Of a DNA stretch of 33,699 bases, positions 7,512 to 13,241 are shown piece after piece (position 1 is the stretch's first letter; each line of letters begins with the position of its first letter). A program made the translations under genes and the position numbers. Below the pieces are notes generated by a model, which was not told the DNA's origin, ran no database searches, and worked only from the letters and a program-made list of their open reading frames with translations. Source of the DNA: Bacteroidales bacterium (GTDB lineage: Bacteria > Bacteroidota > Bacteroidia > Bacteroidales > UBA932); contig JAFZGK010000033.1 of the NCBI GenBank assembly GCA_017555445.1, forward strand, positions 1-33,699. Direction: 5' to 3'.

Positions 7512-7982
7512 TCAAGAGTTAATAAATACTTTTCTGAATTCCCGATAGAGTGCCCGATATGCCCTGAATGCTTGTGCAATGAATCCAGCTGCCTCTGTAG
7601 AATCATAGCATCCCAGATCAATCGCGGACTCGAAATCAGAGTCGGTGGTTATGGATAGAATCAGACTGTCATCCTCATGGGATGTCAGCCAAAGACGTCC
7701 GCCACCTTCATTACATTCTATCATGTACCCATTGTGCTTCTGCTTGGATACCGAAAGTCGTCTTCTTGACGGGGAGAGTTCTCTTACTGTCGCTTCTATT
7801 CCTTCATTGGCAGCCATGCTTGCGTCAAAGTTCTTGAACATCTCCAAGATATAGTCTCTCCAGGCTGTAGATAGGCCGGCAGTGAACCCGTAACTATTCA
7901 TATAACTCTGAATATCTATGCTGTGAATGTTGTTATACTTGAACCTGCAAGGCTCTTTCATCTGAAGTCTGGGCGTCATCAT
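7512..7982 (-). CDS. Hypothetical protein, 156 aa, short relative of the paralogue family
   Basis: The part STEAAGFIAQAFRAYRALYR matches the mid-region helix of the family (ADDAVGLMTAYDQEI in 8056, ADEASRLIIAFDNHI in 26808). The preceding strand pair (YMIECNEGGGRLWLTS, LILSITTDSD) is also in register with those proteins. The usual C-terminal module is missing, and the next gene (7056) starts 6 bases later and contains one. The two genes may therefore be a split version of a single longer protein, or an N-terminal half and a separate C-terminal half. It is the first gene of the operon. Confidence 0.68.
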   Translation of the reverse strand: MMTPRLQMKEPCRFKYNNIHSIDIQSYMNSYGFTAGLSTAWRDYILEMFKNFDASMAANEGIEATVRELSPSRRRLSVSKQKHNGYMIECNEGGGRLWLTSHEDDSLILSITTDSDFESAIDLGCYDSTEAAGFIAQAFRAYRALYREFRKVFINS

Positions 7983-8001
7983 ACAAAACTAATTTCTCAT
8001 A

Positions 8002-8028
8002 TGTATCACTACCACTGGAAAGAGTTAC
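8002..8028 (-). promoter_or_regulatory. GTAAC-N16-GATACA promoter
   Basis: GTAAC (8028 to 8024) and GATACA (8007 to 8002) lie 20 bases before the ATG at 7982, heading the operon 7982 to 5712. Confidence 0.55.
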
Positions 8029-8055
8029 AACAATGGCCGAGAATGTTTTGAATTT

Positions 8056-8772
8056 TTACCGGAAACTTATCAGCTCCTGATGCTGCAGTGATCGGACTGC
8101 ACCCATAAGCCTTGGTCTAAACTCATCCAAGGATGCCCAGAATTCTTTCTCAAAGATTGGATTTTTGTTAAAGGTTACTAAGAATTTCACTCTCTGTCTG
8201 CCGGCATCGGTTGCCTCGATATCCAGTCCATACCTGGTTATGATATCGTCAGCAACTGTCTTGGCTGTTGTAAGTGCAATCTCTAGTGCAGCAGCTTCTG
8301 TCAATGCTTCTTTAATGGCTTTACTTACGACTTCATTACATCTTCTGATCTCTTGATCATAGGCTGTCATTAGGCCGACAGCATCGTCTGCCTTGATGTT
8401 CAAGACGGCATTCCCGAAGCTATAAGGCCCGCAAGAGATTAACTCTCCATATTCCTTGATGTAGAATGTAGAATCCTTCAAGTGAATCTTTGTCGCTCCA
8501 TTATAAACACCAATAGTGTACTGTCTGCTTACCTTTCTTATTATATCTTTTGGCCTGGCGCAAGTCTCGTCTTTACCTAGTCGGCGCAATAAGTTGCATC
8601 CTGTTATCAGATGGCTCCAGAATAAACGCATATATTCTTCAGAGAAGACCGCAAGATGAGTGTCGACCGTGATATCATCTACGCACATCCTGCCCCTAAT
8701 CTGATGCTTAAGCCCTCTGAAGGATTCCCTGCGGGCACCGGCTATTATTTTTCTTATGCTTCGCTTTGCCAT
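8056..8772 (-). CDS. Hypothetical protein, 238 aa, full-length member of the paralogue family
   Basis: A basic N-terminus (MAKRSIRKIIAGARRESFRG) is followed by a helix with FSEEYMRLFWSHLITGCN. A beta pair (STFYIKEYGELISCGPYSFG) and the family helix ADDAVGLMTAYDQEI come next, then a long helix and the C-terminal module AKTVADDIITRYGLDIEATD plus strand RQRVKFLVTF. The protein at 26808 shows the same order from end to end, so these two and 23523 define the full-length form. The function is unknown. It is monocistronic, with its own promoter in the divergent region 8773-8890. Confidence 0.72.
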   Translation of the reverse strand: MAKRSIRKIIAGARRESFRGLKHQIRGRMCVDDITVDTHLAVFSEEYMRLFWSHLITGCNLLRRLGKDETCARPKDIIRKVSRQYTIGVYNGATKIHLKDSTFYIKEYGELISCGPYSFGNAVLNIKADDAVGLMTAYDQEIRRCNEVVSKAIKEALTEAAALEIALTTAKTVADDIITRYGLDIEATDAGRQRVKFLVTFNKNPIFEKEFWASLDEFRPRLMGAVRSLQHQELISFR

Positions 8773-8794
8773 TGTACAATAGTTTTTACTACTT

Positions 8795-8822
8795 ACTATC
8801 TATTTCTAATATCTCCCGTTAC
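8795..8822 (-). promoter_or_regulatory. GTAAC-N17-GATAGT promoter
   Basis: GTAAC (8822 to 8818), GATAGT (8800 to 8795), ATG at 8772. It is paired back to back with the plus-strand promoter at 8843. Confidence 0.5.
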
Positions 8823-8842
8823 AACATTCGTTAATAATCTTT

Positions 8843-8872
8843 GTAACAAGTTTCCAAGAGACAGAATATATA
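8843..8872 (+). promoter_or_regulatory. GTAAC-N19-TATATA promoter
   Basis: GTAAC at 8843-8847 and TATATA at 8867-8872, with the ATG at 8891. The spacing is 2-3 bases longer than in most sites of this class; an alternative AATATA begins after 17 bases. Confidence 0.5.
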
Positions 8873-8890
8873 GGGAAAACTCAGTTTCAT

Positions 8891-9430
8891 ATGAAGAAAG
8901 TATTAGTCATTCATCCTGACGATAGGTCCACAGATATGCTTAAAGCTGTCTACGAAGGTAAAGGTTATGATGTGATCAGTGATCCTAGGATTTCTGATGA
9001 TGAAGTGGTAGAGCAGATCAAGTCCCACGACAAAATCATCATGCTCGGCCATGGAACCCCGTATGGCCTTATCTCTTGGAACAGGACCACGGGCGAAGTC
9101 AGATATGTCATCAATGACTCCCATGCGGAGCTCCTTAAGACTAAGGAGACCTATTCTATGTGGTGTCACAGTGATGCATTCTTTGAGAGGCATGACATGA
9201 AGGGATTCCATTCCGGTATGATCATCTCTGAAGAGATGGAGGCGCTGATGTATGGCATTGTGGGATACTCTGATGAGGATATTGCTGAATCCATGATGCC
9301 TCTGATGTATGCCATGCATGACACTATTGAGATGGAAGACCTTCAGGAGATGAAGAGGATCATTCTCGAAAGGTATAAAGCTAATGACCCGGTTACCTGG
9401 TTCAATAGAAGAAACATCGTTATACTCTGA
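8891..9430 (+). CDS. Possible clan CD (caspase/gingipain-like) peptidase-fold protein, 179 aa
   Basis: The layout resembles the minimal clan CD core. Strand 1 is KKVLVIHP. A hydrophobic strand ending in His-Gly is IIMLGHGTPYGL (His54), and a further hydrophobic strand ends in Cys at TYSMWCHSDAFF (Cys92). Clan CD peptidases carry the catalytic His in such an HG block and the Cys after the next strand. The order and spacing fit, but the second block is not the usual Ala-Cys and I know no named family for it. It is the first gene of a plus-strand operon with an ADP-ribosyltransferase-like protein and a NADAR protein. Alternatively it could be a non-catalytic Rossmann-like protein. Confidence 0.6.
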   Translation: MKKVLVIHPDDRSTDMLKAVYEGKGYDVISDPRISDDEVVEQIKSHDKIIMLGHGTPYGLISWNRTTGEVRYVINDSHAELLKTKETYSMWCHSDAFFERHDMKGFHSGMIISEEMEALMYGIVGYSDEDIAESMMPLMYAMHDTIEMEDLQEMKRIILERYKANDPVTWFNRRNIVIL

Positions 9431-9434
9431 CACT

Positions 9435-10181
9435 ATGATTGAATATCTCAAGACTTATAGGGAAGACATGCCGCAGTGGCTCAAGGATTACAAGAGCGGC
9501 GACTTCGTACCTTTTACAGAGTTCATGGCCGGCCGTGTAGGGTATTATCCGGGAAGCTATACTGATGGCACTCTTATCAAGGTTGGGAACATGTCCCAGT
9601 CGGTTCACTGCTTTATCCAGGTGGACTACTGGATGGAAAGAGACTATCTGAATCGACATCTTGCCATGCCAAGATGCGTGTATGGATACCATGAAATCGG
9701 AAGGGTGGAGTGGACAGGAGAGGATATACTTCCTCGTGGGGAATATCCTTCGCTGGAGATTGCCCGACGATGCCCGAAGGATTGGTACGATCGTGAGAAC
9801 CCTTACTATTTTCTCGTCATCTTTGAACGCGACAAAGATCGTGACGACAGTTGGGGAGCGGAACGCTTTGCCGTGGCCTTCTTAATGACTGATGCTATTG
9901 CAATGTATAATAGCTTATTCGTACATGAGTATAGGAAAGCTCCATGGATATTGTTGCTTCAGGACCATGGACTCGGCGGTAACTACGACAGGTTCGGGCG
10001 TGGCGGCATCCTTGACCGTATCATCAGAAGCAGCAGTATGAGGCCGGAGTTCATCATACTGGGCCATTCGACAGTCCTGTGGGAAGGTTATGAGAGAGTC
10101 CAAGGAACGAGGAAGGTGCGTGGCGGCATGCATGAGGACTGGAGATCGCTTTATAAGTTAGCTACGATATGTGAAAAATGA
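9435..10181 (+). CDS. Hypothetical protein, 248 aa
   Basis: Not recognised. It is rich in Tyr, Trp and Arg, with conserved-looking blocks YWMERDYLNRHLAMPRCVYG, YYFLVIFERDKDRDD and SMRPEFIILGHSTVLWEGYE. The last has a strand followed by Gly-His, and an IIRSSSMRPE segment precedes it. There is no signal peptide or membrane helix. The ATG at 9435 is chosen because it follows the upstream stop by 4 bases; the longer frame overlaps the upstream gene by 47 bases. It sits between the peptidase-like protein and the ADP-ribosyltransferase-like protein. Confidence 0.68.
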   Translation: MIEYLKTYREDMPQWLKDYKSGDFVPFTEFMAGRVGYYPGSYTDGTLIKVGNMSQSVHCFIQVDYWMERDYLNRHLAMPRCVYGYHEIGRVEWTGEDILPRGEYPSLEIARRCPKDWYDRENPYYFLVIFERDKDRDDSWGAERFAVAFLMTDAIAMYNSLFVHEYRKAPWILLLQDHGLGGNYDRFGRGGILDRIIRSSSMRPEFIILGHSTVLWEGYERVQGTRKVRGGMHEDWRSLYKLATICEK

Positions 10182-10208
10182 CTATCTTTATAGACTCATT
10201 CAGATATT

Positions 10209-10802
10209 ATGGAAATCTTCTATCATGGCACTTGCCATTTATTCGGCCAGTTTGACATGTCGTTCCTTGGAACCGGTGAGGGTAAATCCAAGTTCGGCAA
10301 TGGCATATATATCACTTCCAGCTATGAAACAGCTGCGCTGTACGCCGCAAAGGCTGCCAGGGCGAACGGTAAGGATACTCTGTTTGTGTATACAGTAGAG
10401 GTCCCGGATCTTACTGATGAGAACCACGTGTTCTCCTGCAAGGAGGTCAACCAGGCTGTGGTGCAAAGAGTGGAGGCTGTTCTTGGTGCAATACCTCAGG
10501 AGGCAACGGCTTCGGGTAAGTATTTCAGGAAGTATATCGGAAATGTCTTGTCTGGCAAGAAGGCGTCCTTGAAGCAGATGCTTGACAAGGCCGATGCCCA
10601 AGCAGAGAATGCAGCATCAAGATTTCTGGATGAAGTCGGGATTGTATATCTTGCGTGGCCACAGGCTCAGACAAAGCCAGACGGAGATACTAACCGTGCC
10701 GTCCTTAATGCGTCAAACGTCAGGGTAATGAAGATAGAACAGGTTCAGGTTAACGAGAAGAATAAATTGATCAACGGATCACAGGAGGAGATTACATTAT
10801 GA
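10209..10802 (+). CDS. ADP-ribosyltransferase-like protein (DUF3990-like), 197 aa
   Basis: The start MEIFYHGTCHLFGQFD gives the first NAD-binding block (His6 in YHGT). FGNGIYITSSYETAALYAA (residues 29-47) gives the second (Gly-x-Gly-Ile-Tyr). Both are typical of ART-superfamily proteins such as DUF3990, where they hold NAD. The third, catalytic acidic position cannot be fixed by eye; candidates lie near NRAVLNASNVRVMKIEQ in the C-terminal strands. Such proteins move ADP-ribose from NAD to protein or nucleic acid and are often toxins. The stop codon overlaps the start of the NADAR gene (ATGA at 10799-10802), the arrangement of a toxin-antitoxin pair. Confidence 0.78.
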   Translation: MEIFYHGTCHLFGQFDMSFLGTGEGKSKFGNGIYITSSYETAALYAAKAARANGKDTLFVYTVEVPDLTDENHVFSCKEVNQAVVQRVEAVLGAIPQEATASGKYFRKYIGNVLSGKKASLKQMLDKADAQAENAASRFLDEVGIVYLAWPQAQTKPDGDTNRAVLNASNVRVMKIEQVQVNEKNKLINGSQEEITL

Positions 10803-11419
10803 GTTTTTACAGCATAGCAGACTTTATCAAAGATTATTATCCAGAGTATTGGGGATATGTCGAATATGACGCAGAAAAGTGTGCAGTAATCCATAAGGTG
10901 AAGGATGAGTGGGGAATCTTCTGCAACTTCGCTAAGACCCCGCTCAAAGTAAATGACTATATCTTCAACAGTAGTGAGGAACTTTTCCAGTTGATGAAGT
11001 TCAAGGATTCTACTGTGCTCAGGAATATCATTGACGGTATTACTGCAAATGACAAGAAGAGCGATGCTATCAAGATGACGGCTAAAAGCTATGAGAAAAA
11101 GTTCAGAAGGGAAGACTGGGGCAAGATGGTGATTGACGCTATGAAGTTCTGCCTCCAGACAAAGTATGATCAGTGCGAGGAGTTCAGAAACAAGCTCAAA
11201 GAGAGCTCAGGATACTTCATAGTTGAAGACCAGTCAAGCTTTTCCAAAACCAACCCTGATGCTTGGGGAGTCAAGCCGAAGGATGGGAAGTATGTCGGTC
11301 CGAATCTGCTTGGCAGACTGTTGATGGAGCTGCGCGACAACGGAAAGCTGGAGTATAGCCTGCCAGATGACGCATTTGATTTCATATCTGAGTTACCAAA
11401 GAGATGCCACGAAAGCTAA
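10799..11419 (+). CDS. NADAR-domain protein (YbiA-like), 206 aa
   Basis: Residues about 38-180 carry the NADAR signature: WGIFCNFAKTPL, NSSEELFQLMKFKD (Glu60, Gln64, Lys67), REDWGKMVIDAM, LQTKYDQ, then DAWGVKP and VGPNLLGRLLMELR. NADAR proteins are N-glycosidases; several have been shown to remove ADP-ribose from guanine bases and so reverse DarT-like toxins. All key blocks are present, so it is likely active. Its ATG overlaps the stop of the ART-like gene, suggesting coupled translation and an antidote role. The gene end lies inside a strong hairpin at 11399-11439. A second NADAR-like protein is at 31525. Confidence 0.88.
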   Translation: MSFYSIADFIKDYYPEYWGYVEYDAEKCAVIHKVKDEWGIFCNFAKTPLKVNDYIFNSSEELFQLMKFKDSTVLRNIIDGITANDKKSDAIKMTAKSYEKKFRREDWGKMVIDAMKFCLQTKYDQCEEFRNKLKESSGYFIVEDQSSFSKTNPDAWGVKPKDGKYVGPNLLGRLLMELRDNGKLEYSLPDDAFDFISELPKRCHES

Positions 11420-11439
11420 CGGCTTTTGTGGCATCTCTT
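11399..11439. terminator. Strong hairpin after the NADAR gene
   Basis: AAGAGATGCCAC and GTGGCATCTCTT form a 12-base perfect stem that extends inward (AAAGC with GCTTT). It spans the NADAR stop codon and lies just before the convergent gene at 11443. The U-tract is weak on both sides, but termination in both directions is likely. Confidence 0.7.
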
Positions 11440-11442
11440 GTC

Positions 11443-11709
11443 TTACTTATTTCCAATGATGGTGCGGAGTATCTCTTGATTAGGAGTGAAGCCGCAGACT
11501 TCTAGCTCTCCATATTTGAACATCATCTCCTCGATTCGCATAGTGACGTATGACTCCCAAAAATGCTCTTCGTCACAGTAACCTTCAACATAATCCAGGA
11601 TGTTGCCTAATTCTCTGTCAAAGAATTCATTAAGGACATCTTCTGTGCCGTCTTTTGTCTTCAGCCATTCAGTCAGCTGGTAGAACTCTTTTGCGATATT
11701 ATCTTTCAT
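11443..11709 (-). CDS. Small acidic hypothetical protein, 88 aa
   Basis: A helical, acidic protein (MKDNIAKEFYQLTEWLKTKD, then FDRELGNILDYVEGYCDEEH). The start at 11709 is chosen because a canonical promoter with TATCTTTG at 11728-11735 places the transcript start inside the longer frame. No family is recognised. It has no close partner gene: it is set between two terminators and has a housekeeping-type promoter, unlike its neighbours. Confidence 0.65.
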   Translation of the reverse strand: MKDNIAKEFYQLTEWLKTKDGTEDVLNEFFDRELGNILDYVEGYCDEEHFWESYVTMRIEEMMFKYGELEVCGFTPNQEILRTIIGNK

Positions 11710-11727
11710 GATTGACTCCATTTTTCG

Positions 11728-11760
11728 CAAAGATAGGAATTAATCATAAAAGGCGGTCAA
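11728..11760 (-). promoter_or_regulatory. Canonical Bacteroidota promoter (TTG-N22-TATCTTTG)
   Basis: TTG (11760 to 11758), 22 bases, TATCTTTG (11735 to 11728), on the minus strand. It overlaps the terminator of the preceding gene. Confidence 0.65.
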
Positions 11761-11779
11761 GCAAAACTGCTGAACCGCC
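11746..11779 (-). terminator. Rho-independent terminator of the WG-repeat gene
   Basis: On the minus strand GGCGGTTCAGCA (11779 to 11768) pairs with TGCTTGACCGCC (11763 to 11752) with one mismatch and one wobble, followed by TTTTAT. Confidence 0.8.
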
Positions 11780-11812
11780 CAAAACAACACGCTATGGAAC
11801 ACAATGCGACCT

Positions 11813-12466
11813 CTAGTCGCAGAACGTACCGAAGTACGCTTCATCTTCTTCAGTGGTGAAGGCTCCGTTGGAGTCAATGAATCCCTTCACGCCATCCTTC
11901 ACTACCTCTAGGTAGGTCTCACCATCTATGTCACAGTCATCATAGATGGCTTCTGTAGTGATACCCTCGTAGACCATCGAGAATCCGCTCTTGCCGTCCT
12001 TCTCGAACGATGCCAGGCCGTTGAACGGTGTGTATACCTGATCCATCTGCGCTGGAATGACTACGGTACCACTGGAGAGGGCCATGCCCTTCTTTCCATC
12101 CTTGACGAGGATATAGCAGCACTCCGATGTGTAGTGTATCTCGTCATACTCGAAGCCTGAGAGCATCGTACCTTTGCCGTCCTGTGCGACAAGCGCGAAC
12201 TTACCGTCTCTAAGAACCGGAACAGCGTGAGGCTTGAAGTGATCCATGAAGGTATAACCTACCTCGTCGAACTCAGCCGGTACGAGGATCTGGCCTGCAG
12301 CATCCTTTACGCCCATCTTACCGTTCTCCTCAAAGACCTTGGTGTAAAGGTCGTACTCCTCGATGAAAGCGTTAAGCTTATCGTAATCTGAGCTGGTCAC
12401 TGCTGTCTTTATCTGCTGACGGAAGTCATTCAGCTGCTCTACTGTCGGAATCTTCTTTTCTGTCAT
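11813..12466 (-). CDS. WG-repeat protein, 217 aa
   Basis: Repeated units of the WG type run from about residue 50 to 210: KMGVKDAAGQILVPAEFDEV, KFALVAQDGKGTMLSGFEYD, KKGMALSSGTVVIPAQMDQV, KSGFSMVYEGITTEAIYDD and VKGFIDSNGAFTTEE. Each has a lysine-glycine turn, a short strand and an acidic end. The N-terminal 50 residues are helical. WG repeats form a beta-propeller-like scaffold for protein binding; no enzyme part is visible. It is monocistronic, with a GTAAC-class promoter and its own terminator. Related repeats are found in 29436-30758 and in the C-terminal part of 32451-33452. Confidence 0.82.
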   Translation of the reverse strand: MTEKKIPTVEQLNDFRQQIKTAVTSSDYDKLNAFIEEYDLYTKVFEENGKMGVKDAAGQILVPAEFDEVGYTFMDHFKPHAVPVLRDGKFALVAQDGKGTMLSGFEYDEIHYTSECCYILVKDGKKGMALSSGTVVIPAQMDQVYTPFNGLASFEKDGKSGFSMVYEGITTEAIYDDCDIDGETYLEVVKDGVKGFIDSNGAFTTEEDEAYFGTFCD

Positions 12467-12497
12467 ATGAATAGTAATAAATTGGTTTCTGATATTA

Positions 12498-12524
12498 TCT
12501 ATACTTTTCTTTGGATAATGTTAC
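12498..12524 (-). promoter_or_regulatory. GTAAC-N16-TATAGA promoter
   Basis: GTAAC (12524 to 12520) and TATAGA (12503 to 12498) lie 32 bases before the ATG at 12466. Confidence 0.6.
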
Positions 12525-12578
12525 AATTTCAGATGAAATTTTTTCAGTGACTTGTGAAATAGTGTCTTCAGATGGAGA

Positions 12579-13187
12579 CTATTTTGCCCGAATCGTCGCT
12601 TCTACCGCCTCCATAAGGTTATCACAGTGTACGCATTCGGAAAGGATTGGTGTGAAGATTTCTTTGAACTTCCTGTCCAGAGTAACTTTCTCATCATACA
12701 AGCATGTCTTGATCTTCGAAAGTTCCTGCATATGCTCCTTTTGTGATAGCTGACCCTCCTTGAAGGATTTCTTCAACGAAGCCTTGCGTTTCTGCTGTCG
12801 GGATATTTCCTGCCTGTATTTGTCTTTGGCTGATATGAATTCTGGGAGCAGGCCTGCAATCTTGTCCTCATTGTCTCTTATGATCCTGTAATCATGATAT
12901 AGACCGGCAAGAAGTTCCTTCAGGCGAAGTACTCCATAGTCATTCAGTCTTGATCCGGTGAAGGGATCTACCGTATAGATTTTCGGCGCCATCAGCATGA
13001 GGTGTGATGATGCTCTAAGCTGTGGCTTGACTTCGTGAAGTGTAACGTTGATGTCTTTAGGGGATACGTACACATGACCTTCTATCATCTCGTCGCAGAT
13101 AACGCACGGGATGATATCACCACTTCTTACGTCAGTAAGGTCTTTCCAGTGGGAAGTGCTTAAATATTGGATAACTTTCTCTCTCAT
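12579..13187 (-). CDS. Hypothetical protein with two Cys pairs and a coiled-coil middle, 202 aa
   Basis: Not recognised. An N-terminal pair (PCVICDEM, residues 28-31) and a C-terminal pair (ECVHCDNL) both have the CxxC form and could together bind zinc, bringing the two ends together. Between them is a long charged helix (about 100-180) with heptad-like spacing (KDKYRQEISRQQKRKASLKK). The start codon lies within a perfect 14-base inverted repeat with its own promoter spacer (see 13175-13228), which suggests feedback control. It is downstream of the large methylase-like gene on the same strand. Confidence 0.65.
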   Translation of the reverse strand: MREKVIQYLSTSHWKDLTDVRSGDIIPCVICDEMIEGHVYVSPKDINVTLHEVKPQLRASSHLMLMAPKIYTVDPFTGSRLNDYGVLRLKELLAGLYHDYRIIRDNEDKIAGLLPEFISAKDKYRQEISRQQKRKASLKKSFKEGQLSQKEHMQELSKIKTCLYDEKVTLDRKFKEIFTPILSECVHCDNLMEAVEATIRAK

Positions 13188-13228
13188 TGTAGTCTCTTTA
13201 TATATGATTATCTTAATGAGAGAGAAAG
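13175..13228. repeat. Perfect 14-base inverted repeat joining promoter spacer and start codon
   Basis: CTTTCTCTCTCATT at 13175-13188 covers the start codon of the 202-aa gene. Its exact complement AATGAGAGAGAAAG at 13215-13228 fills the spacer between the GTAAC and GATAAT blocks. In a read-through transcript the two would pair and bury the start codon. Confidence 0.8.
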
Positions 13229-13233
13229 GTTAC
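13207..13233 (-). promoter_or_regulatory. GTAAC-N16-GATAAT promoter
   Basis: GTAAC (13233 to 13229) and GATAAT (13212 to 13207) precede the ATG at 13187. The spacer is one arm of the inverted repeat. Confidence 0.55.
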
Positions 13234-13241
13234 ATGCTGGA

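Noticed and set aside
8903..9451. Long minus-strand open frame opposite the peptidase-like gene
   Set aside because: It is the antisense shadow of the plus-strand gene, with no promoter and no recognisable protein features.
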